DNA from: Ciona savignyi
Taxonomy: Eukaryota > Chordata > Ascidiacea > Phlebobranchia > Cionidae
Assembly: GCA_000149265.1 (NCBI GenBank)
Contig: CH003425.1
Span: 195,922 to 259,921, forward strand
Length of the DNA: 64,000 bases
Direction: 5' to 3'
Shown here: piece after piece, positions 53,289 to 64,000 of the stretch
Numbering within the stretch: the stretch's first letter is position 1
How the letters are laid out: each line of letters opens with the position of its first letter
Program-made: the position numbers and the translations under genes
Notes under the pieces: model-generated
Database searches by the model: none
What the model saw: only the letters and a program-made list of their open reading frames with translations
Told to the model about the DNA's origin: nothing

Positions 53289-53897
53289 ATGAGTAAAAAA
53301 TCATGTACCCCTTCTGTATATATAAAAACACACCAACAAACTCAGGCACAAGCGAAGCCTTACAAATGCACTGTTTGTGAAAAATCGTTTAAGCAAGCAT
53401 GTAATTTGAAAAGACACAGATTGATTCATATTGGAGAGAAGCCTTACAAATGCGATGTGTGTAATAAATCGTTTATAGAAACAGGTACTTTAAAAAGACA
53501 CCAAAGGATTCACACTGGAGAGAAACCTTACAAATGCTATGTGTGTGAAAAATCTTTTACACGAGCATGTATTTTGAAAAGACACCGATTGATTCATACT
53601 GGAGAGATGCCTTACAAATGCGATGTGTGTAACAAATCGTTTACAGAAGCAGGTGCTTTAAAAAAACACCAAAGGATTCATACTGGAGAGAAACCTTATA
53701 AATGCGATGTGTGTGACAAATCGTTTAAAGAATCAGGTGCTTTAAAAAGACATCAAAGGATTCACACTGGAGAGAAACCTTACAAATGCAATGTTTGTGA
53801 AAAATTGTTTCAAAATGCAAGTCATATGAAACGACACCTAATTATTCACACTGGAAAGCAAAATCGAGAGAATGCGCTATCTCACGCAAATTTGTAG
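53289..53897 (+). CDS. C2H2 zinc-finger protein, 6 fingers
   Basis: 202 residues, paralogue of the 4-finger protein at 4210. The N-terminal half-finger relic (MSKKSCTPSVYIKTHQQTQ) is followed by six complete fingers with helix residues -1/2/3/6 of QCNR, EGTR, RCIR, EGAK, EGAR and NSHR, then the same tail ending ALSHANL. The two fingers missing from the other copy are the third and fourth (or an equivalent pair). One linker reads GEMPYKC. The leader contains an in-frame TGA, so the ATG is well supported. It is probably a nuclear DNA-binding regulator, and the best candidate here for a functional gene. Confidence 0.9.
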   Translation: MSKKSCTPSVYIKTHQQTQAQAKPYKCTVCEKSFKQACNLKRHRLIHIGEKPYKCDVCNKSFIETGTLKRHQRIHTGEKPYKCYVCEKSFTRACILKRHRLIHTGEMPYKCDVCNKSFTEAGALKKHQRIHTGEKPYKCDVCDKSFKESGALKRHQRIHTGEKPYKCNVCEKLFQNASHMKRHLIIHTGKQNRENALSHANL

Positions 53898-54539
53898 CTG
53901 ACAGATGTCATCAGTTAACAACAAACAATCTATAAAACAGAAAAATACAATTATTTTTTTATTTTCAATGTTGAGTAATAACGAGTTACTAAAGTCTTTT
54001 GATATTGATGCTTATAATGTGCGTTGGTTTATTTGCCTGGCGAGAAATAAAATGCAAATGATTGTTGTTAATGCATCAGCAATATCTTATTCTAGGGTTA
54101 AAACAAGAAGCACCAACCTTTGCAATGAGGGTCATTTTATGAAAATATGTCAATTTGTGCAACATTTGAACGATCTAATACAGAAACCACTATACTAATT
54201 AAAAATACTTTTTTTTATAAAATAATGATGTTTTTTGGAAGAGTGACTGTTTAATTTAATTGGGGCGACTAAACAGGGATTTCCATTTGCAAGATTACAT
54301 GAATATTTTTGTTGTGATCACACATGCAACAAAGCTTTTTTATAGATGAACTTAAACTCAGCATTTTTTAACTTTTGCTTAATTACGAATACCAAAGCTT
54401 TTCACTGCATGCTCATTTTTATGCAGTTTTTTATATTACCCCATTTACCACCCACCCAGGACAGAAATTACGCCTTATATTAAAATTCACCGCCGTGTCT
54501 ATAATTGATCGAACTCCCAATTTTCATTATGGTTTAAAG
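53898..54539. other. 3' region of the 6-finger gene
   Basis: Matches 4651-5291. An open frame at 53905-54198 parallels 4707-4952 but is not open in older paralogues. Confidence 0.5.
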
Positions 54540-55218
54540 CAGGGGTCGGCAACCTTTTCATAGTCGCCAAACGTAACATGATATCGGCGGGCTGTAATAA
54601 AACCAAACTTAACATGAGCCAAAACCAAACTTAACATGATATCGGCGGGCTGTAATACATTTCTGCTGATAATTTGTTGTAAAAAAGTAGGTTTTCCAAA
54701 ATGGTTCATAAAATAGTACTTGTTTTCCCATTCTTCATTAAAAACTGTGCAATCCACATCAACTTTTCAACGTTTTGATAACATTTTAAGATTGCAAAAT
54801 CAATTAGAAAAATATATGTTTACTACCTAGTATTATCTATTGCACAGGACTTTAGTTAGTAAAGAACACTATGCAAACACATATATAAAAAAAAAAACGA
54901 TGTCTATTGTGTCATAATGGTATATGTCATAATATGTGTCATGATGTCATAATATTAAAATGGGATTGCTTCTACTCTCACTAATGCGCATGCCAACAAA
55001 CACACTTATTGTTTTCTCTCAAAGCATTTTCTTTATCTGCACGCACATATTCTCAATAGACACGGTCAGGCGCATTTTTTAATATTGCCGCATAGATTGT
55101 TAAAATTCATCAAAATCTAAGATTGCAGATGACACAGTGGGCCGTATTCTATAATACTCCAGTAAGATGGCTCGGGCCGGATGATTTTGCTTGGCGGGCC
55201 GTAGGTTGCCGACCCCTG
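54540..55218. mobile_element. hAT-type MITE, copy B
   Basis: Counterpart of 5292-5923, with the same inverted ends and GTTTAAAG/GTTTAAAA flanks. Near 54565-54655 a stretch with AACATGATATCGGCGGGC is repeated in tandem. Confidence 0.87.
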
Positions 55219-56888
55219 GTTTAAAATAATACAAACTACCCACGACGCTATTAATCTAATCGAAAGAAACTGCTACATTTCCCGGCACATGAATCTTTCT
55301 TTTGTTACATATATGTTTACTGCAGACATGACGCGCAATATGACGTATATCCTGAAGGGTTTGGGAGATTATTGTCATATTTTTGTAACCACTTCTTTAT
55401 ACCGAACGAAGGCAGCGAAACAGGTTTCGTTCGTATGCATGTCGTGGTTTTCTCGTTTAGCAATTTTTCGTTTAGCAATTTTTCATTTCAATTTTTTCGT
55501 TCCGGTATGATACCCCGTCCGAGTAAAAACCGAGCGAAATAGGACACAGCGGATGAAAGATATTTGAACGGGAAGTTACTTCCTTAAGGGTATAAAAGGG
55601 GGAATCCAAACAGCGGTTCGCCACCACCAATCGGAAGAACTTAACCGACGAGGTAAGCTGGAATCGAATCGTAGGTGTTCGGGTCCAGATAGATGACGTT
55701 GAAAAACTGAAAATAAAATATTTTGTTACCGGGAGTTTTGAAAATGAAGTTACCAGAACGAATTTGGTTAAGACAAGATTACGAAGTAATAAATAATTTC
55801 CGGGTTTTAGTATTTAATGCCCGCCATCAGGTTACCGTAGCTATTGCAGTGTGTTGTGTATGATTCATACGTTCTTTCAACTTGGTAGAACTCATTAATC
55901 CGCTGGGTTCAGGCAATTTCCGTTTATTGCCTTGCCCAAGGACACAACCAACTAGGTAGCGACCAGTTCAGAACCTGCAATCTTTCGGCTGAAAGGCTTA
56001 AACAGCCAGACTAACCGGTCGGACAAATTTTACTCCTACTTGTTATTCCCCGTTAAGTAATATGTGATAAAATATAACTTCGTTTAAATATTCGTCTTCC
56101 ATTGGCAATAGAAGTGCTTACCATTTAATTTGTTAAATTTTTCTCTCCGGTATAACAACACACACCGCAGTAGCTCCGGTAACCTGACGATGGGCAGTAA
56201 GTACTCAAACCTGGAAATATTTATTACTTCATAATCTTACACTAAAAGCTAGTTTCCCAATCACAATTGGTATATTTCATATACGATTTATATAATGGCT
56301 TTTTATGGCAAAAACGGATGGTTTCCATTAGGTAAATAAACAGTTTTAAACACGTGTGAACTACCACTACCTTTTAAACCACGTTTGAGTGGCCGCTGTA
56401 TTTATCTGCATAGAGAAACTATCGGGTTTCATGATTATCAAATTAGTCATGGTCTTATAACGTTTGTGTCTTTGAGCAAAATCTAAAGGGTTTCAATTCA
56501 ATATTTTATATTTATAATATCTAAATGAAACGAACCGATTGCCTGACTATCTAACCATCCATAGTTTACCATGTATAATGGTTACAACGTTTGTTTTCGC
56601 TATAGCAGGAACTAATGTGATCCCGGGTTAGCCTAACCTTTTTAACTCTATATTCATGTTTTCTGAAGAAAGTATTCACTTAAAAAAAAACATTTTAAAA
56701 TCAAAAAATAATTAATCGCTCTTATTTATTTATTGTAAGCTTTTTAGGGTAATGTATTTTTTAGTTTTATTTGTATACATTTTGATCCAATTACGGGCTC
56801 TGGGTAAATATGGGTAACACATTTTTATTAAATATATATTAGTATATGAATCGGTCGCGTTCACTATTCGGCTACATGACCGTATATA
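55219..56888. other. Shared anonymous sequence with SINE pieces
   Basis: Matches 5924-6510 and 7105-8193. SINE fragments are at 55817-56032 (minus) and about 56140-56200 (plus). No gene seen. Confidence 0.5.
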
Positions 56889-57275
<387 letters not shown>

Positions 57276-57285
57276 GAAAAGATAC

Positions 57286-57345
57286 CGTATTATTATAGGT
57301 CCCATTTCAAAAAATGGTACACATATTATTTTTGTCCGCCGGTCC
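57286..57345 (+). mobile_element. Fragment of the palindrome-rich element
   Basis: ATAGGTCCCATTTC ... AAATGGTACACATATT is the 5' hairpin region, followed by GTCCGCCGGTCCTGGCATGTC, where the first unit is lost. Confidence 0.6.
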
Positions 57346-57781
57346 TGGCATGTCTAGTCAACCAGTTAAAATGTATGTGTTTCACTGTATCAATTTGTTT
57401 ATAAACCAAAATAAATAAACCTTCCGAGACGGAGTCTTAATAGCTAGGGAACTTTAGTTCAGATTTAGTTCTGAAAAAAGTCAATTATCTGGCAGTACAG
57501 GCATATAACTAATCATATTAACCAGCTTATACCATTTTATAAATGTAATTAAATGTATATCTATTTAGAATTTACCTTTTAAATCTGTCGATTAAAATGT
57601 GGTTGTCTAAACATATCTGTAATTTTCAGTTTCGTAAACAGCAACCCATTTCGCGCTTTGTTCAATGTATTAAAGTATAAACTTTTTTGATGACAATTCA
57701 TAGGACATATTTCCCTTGATGGGCACAATTTTAGTAATGTAAAAATAAATTCACCACACTGAAAAAAAATTCCATTCAGAA
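57346..57781. other. Anonymous AT-rich sequence
   Basis: I recognise no gene, repeat of this window or RNA here. Confidence 0.4.
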
Positions 57782-58063
57782 GAGGATAGGATAGGATATT
57801 CATCTTTATCCCAGTGAATGGGAAAATCATAGGGGTTAACACACGGGCAATCGTCAGGTCACCTCGCGCCCATTGTCGTGTTACCGGAGCTATTGCAGTG
57901 TGTTGTATATGATAGACACGTTCCTTTAATTTGGTAGAACACATTATTCCGCTGGGTTCAGGCAATTTCCGTAAAGTGCATTGCCCAAGGAGACAACCGA
58001 CTTGCTACACCTTCAACCTTTCGATGGAAAGGCGACGCACTAAACCGCTAGCCCAACCGGATT
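57782..58063 (-). mobile_element. SINE (minus), well preserved
   Basis: The TATCC tail (AGGATAGGATAGGATATTC on this strand) is followed by the complete body and a slightly shortened head ending CGCTAGCCCAACCGG. Confidence 0.82.
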
Positions 58064-58069
58064 CCCGAT

Positions 58070-58232
58070 TGACCCTTCATGGATATGGCGGTTGTAGGCT
58101 AATTAATGCTTTATGTTGGTTCGGTAAGTGCCTCTTGCCCAAGGAAAGTAGCCTACCGAGTAGTTAGCGACCAGTTTCGAACCAGCCAACATTCGGCTGA
58201 AATTGCTTCGCACTAAATTATTAAGCCTATAT
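58070..58232 (-). mobile_element. SINE relic, diverged
   Basis: Contains the block CTTGCCCAAGGAAAG and the head (AGCGACCAGTTTCGAACC) but no recognisable 3' module. Adjacent to the previous SINE in the same orientation. Confidence 0.6.
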
Positions 58233-59304
58233 CAGTGGAACGAAAGTGGTCTTTCATTTTTTTCTTGGCTTTGTCGGGATTTTATTTTAGGGTATTATGT
58301 CGAAATTTATTACTACACATCTAATTCCTCTTTTATTAATCTGACAATTTGAATTGCAAGGGGCGGTGTCACATAAGACATCGTCAGACTGTCACTCGCC
58401 AACGATTGATTTACCGGTGCCATTAAATACCACTTTAACTTATAGTTTCGTTTATGTTTTCGCTTCTCCTTTACATTAAACATAAATGACATAATCAATT
58501 AAAGTCAATGAGATAGGATAAAACGGCAAAATCACCGTAGTCAAAATACATCTGTGAATAGAAACGGTATGACGGAGGAAAAAATGACGTGACCCTTAAA
58601 CCTTTAATTAATAAAATCAATTGAAATAGAAAACTTTGATATTAAAATAATAAAATTAAAGCTTTCACTAAAAGTGTGCAACCCCGACCCAATACTGAGG
58701 GGGTGCCTTTATAACATTTAAGTGGAAAAGGGAAAAACCCGCATAATAAAATTCTATTAGGCCTATTGGTTAAACAAAAACATTTTAGAACACTCTTAAT
58801 AGGAAATTAAATTATACATTCGTCTGGCCAAATGGTTAACGCGACCGATACATATACAGAAACGGTTGTATTCCCAACTTCATTTTGCTAGGAAACTTGT
58901 AAAAAATATGACACTAAGTTAAATTCGAAGCCGAAACAAGGGGGGTCAATAATTAAACAGCATAAATAAATATGCATAAATTTTAACAATTTTTGTTTCT
59001 TAAATGTGGTGTTATAAATCAAACATCCAACAGTGAAAGGTAATAATATGCATTACGTCCTAAAATCTAAAAATATGGCCAGTTGCGGCAGTCGAGACCA
59101 GGAATATTATCAAGTTTAATCAGCCATTACAAGAATTGAATTTCCTTTAAAGGTTTATTACGCACAGTGGCAGAATTAGTGAATGTTTTGCACCAATGTG
59201 AATGTGAAGGTTAAAATGGTTTTGATTTCCTTTGTTAATTATGTTAAAACAACCCAATAGGGAACGTTAAGAATGTTATATTAACTAGGATATTATTCGT
59301 GTTT
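58233..59304. other. Anonymous AT-rich sequence with a tRNA-like head
   Basis: At 58823-58862 TCTGGCCAAATGGTTAACGCG and GACCGATACATATACAG resemble the tRNA-Ser-like fragment at 19764. The rest has no feature I can name. Confidence 0.4.
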
Positions 59305-59735
59305 ATTCCCGTAAATGGGAAAACCCAAGGATCGGATTACCTCGCGTAAACTGTCTCTGATAGTGAAACCGGCGGATTACTTAGTACTCGACTGTTTTTT
59401 TGTTTGTTAAGAGTCAATTACTCAAGACAATGATGTGTTCTTTAAAAAAAAAAATAAACAAGCTGGTGAGGTAGTCAAGATATCCGACCAGATATAATTG
59501 AAGGTAAATATGCAACGTCCTGTTCAGGCGCGGTTGTACACACCAGCACGCGTACCCACCATGGGTTACCGGAGCTAATGACAGTGTGTTTTGTATGTTT
59601 TAGACGTTCATTTCATTTGGTAGAACTTTTGCATAGCGTCCGCTCAGTGTCCCGACAAAAGGCCCATCTTCCAAAGAACGTGGTGTCTCTTACTAAGGTA
59701 TTCGGGTAAATATTATGTAGAGACCAGTTCAAAAT
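59305..59735 (-). mobile_element. SINE relic split by other sequence
   Basis: 59305-59350 has the 3' module (TTATTCCCGTAAATGGGAAAA). 59525-59735 has GGGTTACCGGAGCTAATG and TTTGGTAGAACTTT. About 150 bp of unrelated sequence separates them. Confidence 0.5.
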
Positions 59736-60799
59736 AACACAATAGATGCGTAATCAAGGTGTGATTTATTTAAATTATCCACAATATAAAATAAGTTTTA
59801 AACCAAGTAATCCAAATCTTTTATTACAGTAGTGATATAAAAAGGTTTTAACGTCTTACAGGAAACAGATGTTTAAACACAAGGATCGGCAGGCGTTAAA
59901 CGGAACTCGCAGGAAACGATTCATCAACTTAGCTGCCAAAAACAGGAAACGAATCGTAACTCCCCATGCAGAAAATTTGAAAACATGGATGGCGAATTAA
60001 TAGTTAAAATACACAGCGAGAAAATTATAAATACGTGTGGGATTCCCACATACTTCTCTTTTTTTCCAATTTGAAAAAGATAAATGTTCAGACTGGTCGG
60101 TCAACCTGAAATAAGCTAACAGAAGCAACTAAGAGAGTACAGTGAAAACGATAGAAGGCGTATACTTAACGTGCTTTAGGTAAACGTGTAAGTTAAGTGA
60201 TTGTTCTACATTATTATTAACTGTAAACAAATATTTAAGAATAAGATTGGCGAGAAGAAATACAGTATGGAGCCATTCAGGAAGTAATTGTTTTTCTTTC
60301 TTTGTAACCACAATCGACAAGGCTGTAATTCTCTTCGCTTCTGTTCAGTTGCAATTTAGTAAGGAGAGTCGCAAACGCTGAACTAATGCAGGAATACTTA
60401 GATAGTAGTAAGGATATAAAGAGATGATATAAAGTCAAGTATAAATTTTTGCGAATACTGCAATATTCACGAATATTGCTATTTTTTCTGACCGTTAATT
60501 CGTACGCGTTATCGAGACCATTTTGTATTAAGTTGGTTAGTATTACTCGCGTTAACCATTCAGTCATACAACTGTACAGCATTAGTCGTTTAATATAGGG
60601 CTTTCCAAACTTTTAAGCTTGCCACCCCTTTTAAAAATTCAAAACAAATTTGTTTAAAAACCTACTTAATATGTAGTTCACGAGAATGCAATCGTTATCT
60701 GTTTTACAACAGCATTCCTAACTTTGAACAACGTTATTATCTTTGGCTAGCATTGTTTTGATCACGTGATTATTACGTCCGCTGTGCATTCAGTTATGT
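59736..60799. other. Anonymous sequence and a decayed cassette
   Basis: 60075-60800 follows the cassette order (GAAGCAACTAAGAGAGTAC at 60120, GCAAACGCTGAACTAATG at about 60372, an antisense tRNA-like head near 60545-60580) but no promoter or gene follows. 59736-60075 is anonymous. Confidence 0.45.
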
Positions 60800-60999
60800 C
60801 ATGTGATGCAATTAGGAATCTTTCGCGGGAAGGAAACTGGATTCTAAAATGAAGCTCATGACATAAGGATTAGTTTTAAACATGTGGTTAGGGTTAGGGT
60901 TCGTCTTGGCGTTGAGATTAGTGTTTAAGAAAGGGTTAAAATTAGTTTCCGTAATTTAAGTGGGCAGTTTCCCTCTCTCCCTCCTTTTAGCGTTTTCCA
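60800..60999. other. Short anonymous stretch
   Basis: Includes GGTTAGGGTTAGGGTTCG at about 60887, two telomere-type repeats only, probably chance or a minor interstitial trace. Confidence 0.35.
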
Positions 61000-61294
61000 C
61001 AGGATAGGATAATCATGTTTATCCCTGTGTATGGGAAAAGCAAGGGGGTTAACACACGGGAAATCGTCAGATCACCTCGCGCCCACCGTCAGGTTACCGA
61101 AGCTCTTGCAGTGTGTTGTGTATGATAGACAAGTTCCTTTAATTTGGTAAAACTCATTCATCCACTGGGTTCAATCAATGTCCGTAAAGTGCCTTGCCCA
61201 AAGACACACCCGTCTAGCTGTCGACCACTTTCGCACCTACCACCTTTCGATTAAAAGGCGGCGCACTAAACCGCCAGACTAACCGGTTGGACAT
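61000..61294 (-). mobile_element. SINE (minus)
   Basis: Complete from a short tail (AGGATAGGATAATC) to the head ending AACCGGTTGGAC. Diverged by scattered substitutions. Confidence 0.82.
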
Positions 61295-62749
61295 GGTAAA
61301 GCGATTATCCATATAACGTTGCAGCCCTATTCTAAAGTCTACACCCATTCCCAATTATACTAGGTTACTGCTAAGGACGCAACAATATAGATTCGAATCT
61401 TTACGATTCGAATTTTTCTGAGCAATTTAATAAGAATAGTTAGGATTCGAAATTAAAAACGTAAAATCATGGCTGCGATCCATCAGGCAAGGATCGTTCT
61501 TTTAATTATGCAAACGTCTTAGCAAGCGTGCGACAATTGAGAAGCATGATTAGTTATCTTTTGCGACCTATCAATATGACGCAATTATTCGATAAGCGAA
61601 AAAGTGGTTTAATAACTAGATAAACTTATTTTTTAAAATATTTATTGCACTTTAACAACTATGTTTTTAATTAGAACAAAAAATGAAATCTAAAATAATT
61701 ATTTAGTAATTTTGGTGAATTTGTAGGAATTAATTTAATATACTTTTCAATGAAAACTTATTATTGTGTAATGTTGATTGAGTAAGTCCTAAATATCTAT
61801 CGACACTGTATAAAGGCATATCGCTAGTTCTCTACACTTAAGTAGTATTCATATACCGCACAGTATAGTGAAAATATTTGCACATCGTGGCAAACTTAAA
61901 TAAACAGTAAGAAATTCTAAAATAGGATTCAAAAGTCTAGATTGGAAATAGAATACCTAATTATACTATACAGTGCATCCCTACTGGTGGGGGACAATTG
62001 TGTAACGAAGTTACCCAACAGTAATATTAACGTAGGTTTCAAAATTCAGGTGGAATGTATGTTTTGCACTTGTAAAAAGTCTAAACAAGTACAATAGATG
62101 TATGAGTTTGTGTGAAATAGATGTACACTTTAGATGACGTATAACCAATAAAGACCACTATAAACGGCAGGATGTGACGAGTGGTACCCTCCATGAGTCA
62201 TCGTTTTTAAACGAGTGTTTTGCTGAGTAACAATGGTGAGGATTCCACAATGTTTGTTTGGTTGAAAGCAGCATGTGCTAGGCTGCGCGCCTGTGTTTTC
62301 GTTTAGCTGTAAAGTTTTGTAATCGTGAAGCAGTGCTTTGTAAAATAAAGGTGTTGAATGTGCATCTGCTAGCTGTTTTGTTGGAAAAAAAGTTGCCGAT
62401 GTACGAAGGGGTATGGGCTCAAAATTTTAAACAAAATTTTGTAGGGTTTTGAGTTTAGGTTGCAGATCCAAGCTTCAATTTTAAATTGTTAAAAAATCTA
62501 AGACTGCCTATGTCAGGATTTTGAGTGACAGTCGTTTTTGTGAGGTCAGTTTGCATTGGAGAGATAGGGAAAATAATTAGTTGAACGCCTCCTTTACGAT
62601 CACTAAAATTTATTGCCCGACCCCCAGTTTGGGTAGCGCTGGTTTATGTCGTATTGGAGGGAAAGATTATTATATGACGCTGGTGATTTGTAAAGATTGA
62701 AATCCCACCCAATCTTTAGCATTTATTAACATTGTATGATATTTGCAAG
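61295..62749. other. MITE remnants, unknown insert, cassette end
   Basis: 61315-61340 has the right end of the cassette MITE (ACGTTGCAGCCCTATTC). 61390-61560 matches 35790-35985. 61800-61885 matches 33230-33315. 62098-62142 matches 43150-43190, but about 460 bp (62145-62605) absent there follow before the match resumes at CCCGACCCCCAGTTTGG. I recognise no gene. Confidence 0.45.
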
Positions 62750-62875
62750 GATATATAATATACACGTCAATATAGTAGATTTGTTAGGCTTTATTTATTC
62801 TAAACCTAACCACATACATAGCAGTGAAAGGGTGCGAGTTATTTTATTTAAAATAAATCATCGTCATTTTTCAGT
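62750..62875 (+). promoter_or_regulatory. Promoter-like module with acceptor, gene at 62908
   Basis: GATATATAATATACACGTC is kept; the right half-site is decayed (GTAGATTTGTTAGG). The leader begins after CATTTTTCAG at about 62873. Confidence 0.5.
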
Positions 62876-62907
62876 GAAAAAAGTTATTGTGAATAGTTAA
62901 CTATAAA

Positions 62908-63390
62908 ATGAATCAAAAATCATGTACCGTTTCTTTTCATTTAAAAACGTACCAACAAACTCAGCCAAAAGCGAAGCTTTACAATTGCAATGTTTGTAAA
63001 AAATCGTTTCAACAAGCAGGTGATTTGAAAAAACACCAAATTATTCACACTGGAGAGAAACCTTACAAATGCAATGTTTGTAAAAAATCGTTTAAAAAAG
63101 GAGGTGATTTGAAAAGACACCAAATGGTGCATACTGGAGACAAATCTAACAAATGCACTGTGTGTGAAAAATCGTTTAAAGAAGCACGTACTTTGAAAGT
63201 ACACCTAATGATGCATACTGGAGATAAACCTCACAAATGCACTATGTGTAAAAAATCGTTTACACACGCAGGTACTTTGAAAGTCCACCAATTGGTTCAT
63301 ACGGGAGCGAAACCTTTTACATGCAGTGTGTGTGAAAAATCATTTACAAGTACAAGTAATTTAAAACGTCATCAAAAATATTCACATTGA
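62908..63390 (+). CDS. C2H2 zinc-finger protein, 5 fingers
   Basis: 160 residues starting MNQKSCTVSFHLKTYQQTQ (half-finger relic), then five fingers with helix residues -1/2/3/6 of QGDK, KGDR, ERTV, HGTV and STNR. All cysteines and histidines are present; the last finger has H-X4-H (HQKYSH) and the protein ends there. Linkers are HTGEKP, HTGDKS, HTGDKP and HTGAKP. The leader has an in-frame TGA. Downstream (63391-63500) degraded finger sequence suggests a longer ancestor. Probably a nuclear DNA-binding protein with an unknown target. Confidence 0.88.
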   Translation: MNQKSCTVSFHLKTYQQTQPKAKLYNCNVCKKSFQQAGDLKKHQIIHTGEKPYKCNVCKKSFKKGGDLKRHQMVHTGDKSNKCTVCEKSFKEARTLKVHLMMHTGDKPHKCTMCKKSFTHAGTLKVHQLVHTGAKPFTCSVCEKSFTSTSNLKRHQKYSH

Positions 63391-63772
63391 AAATTAACCT
63401 ACAAATGCGAATTTTCTACAAACGCATAGAAGTCGTAGGTTAATGAAATCTCGCTTAAAGAAGCAGGATTGATTCACACTAATAACATAAAAAAAACACT
63501 GAGAACTTATATTGATAGTTTAGCTACGCCTTCTTTCGCGAATTTATACCTGTTAAATGTCATCAGTTTACAATAAGTTTGTAATGAATGAAAGGGTACA
63601 TGTTTGCCTGGATAAACATTGGTATAAAAATAGACAAAAATGTTTTTTTTTCTGGTTTCCTTTCTGGTTTCCATGTGAAGTATTCACGAAAAAGTCTTTG
63701 AAATTTTGTTATTGACGTTTATAATGTGTGTTTGATTATACGCCTGCCATGGAATAAAAGGCAAATGATTAT
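63391..63772. other. 3' flank of the 5-finger gene
   Basis: Finger traces to about 63500, then 3' flank related to 660-790 (TGGATAAACATTGGTATAAA). Confidence 0.5.
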
Positions 63773-64000
63773 TATGGGTCCCATTTGGAAAATGGGACAC
63801 ATATTGTTTTTGTCCGTTTTTTTTCTTTTTTTTTCGTCAAAGGTTTGACTGGCATGGCATGGCGCCCCGACATCTACCAGAAGGAATAATGAAATCGTAA
63901 TGAAACTTAGCCATTCGTTAGGCAACATGGTTTAGATAAGCAGAAACCAAAATGTTGGGTAATAAATCAAGGGGAATTCCCCTGGAGGGTTAAAAACCAA
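63773..64000 (+). mobile_element. Palindrome-rich tandem-repeat element, cut by window end
   Basis: ATGGGTCCCATTT with the 5' hairpin, the T-rich spacer, and a first unit starting near 63847 (TTTGACTGGCATGGCATG). The insertion interrupts a 3' flank seen intact at 18925 (GGCAAATTATTATTTTTAATG), again between T residues. Confidence 0.75.

Noticed and set aside
60887-60906. TTAGGG repeats
   Set aside because: Only two tandem copies; not enough to call an interstitial telomere.

Overview
The window looks like animal nuclear DNA, AT-rich and crowded with transposons. The best guess is a tunicate of the Ciona type. The reasons are an intron-poor tandem cluster of C2H2 zinc-finger genes, a tRNA-derived SINE with a (TATCC)n tail, BEL/Pao retroelements, and a conserved AG just upstream of each start codon that fits spliced-leader trans-splicing. 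The species cannot be proved from the sequence alone. Two runs of 100 N (29274-29373 and 48915-49014) mark scaffold joins, so order across them is uncertain.

The only host genes I can support are one family of short, single-exon zinc-finger proteins, all on the plus strand: 4210-4650 (4 fingers), 12969-13799 (9), 17462-18397 (9 plus a dying tenth), 23667-24566 (9), 33509-34348 (8 usable), 53289-53897 (6) and 62908-63390 (5). There are three clear pseudogenes (320-757, 43513-44300, 57001-57275). No KRAB, BTB, SCAN or ZAD domain is present. Every protein starts with the same decayed half-finger. Seven intact or near-intact genes and one pseudogene share an upstream cassette made of a TATA-like box, an ACACGTC/GACGTGT inverted repeat and a leader just before the ATG.

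Layout: 1-8296 is one copy of a segmental duplication whose second copy is 43578-57000. The second copy carries about 5 kb of sequence missing from the first, mostly palindrome-rich tandem-repeat elements. Next come a hAT-type MITE (8194-8967) and a PIF/Harbinger transposon with a perfect TAA target duplication (9280-11924). From about 11.9 to 27.3 kb a zinc-finger unit of about 6.2 kb is repeated in tandem, twice in full and partly a third and fourth time. A 495-bp solo LTR sits between promoter and gene in the two full copies. From 27.4 to 33.1 kb lie an old hAT relic containing a solo LTR (AGATA target duplications) and a decayed BEL/Pao element. The zinc-finger gene at 33.5 kb is followed by a second, better preserved BEL/Pao element (36579-41249, minus strand). 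After the second copy of the segmental duplication, 57-62.7 kb is mostly old SINEs and anonymous AT-rich sequence, ending with one more zinc-finger gene.

Taken together, the window is a lineage-specific zinc-finger cluster that has grown by unequal exchange and segmental duplication in very transposon-rich DNA. Regulatory cassettes, fossil MITEs and genes duplicate together. The most unusual parts are the conserved promoter/acceptor module, the palindromic element with repeats of about 335 bp, and the LTR inserted between promoter and gene.
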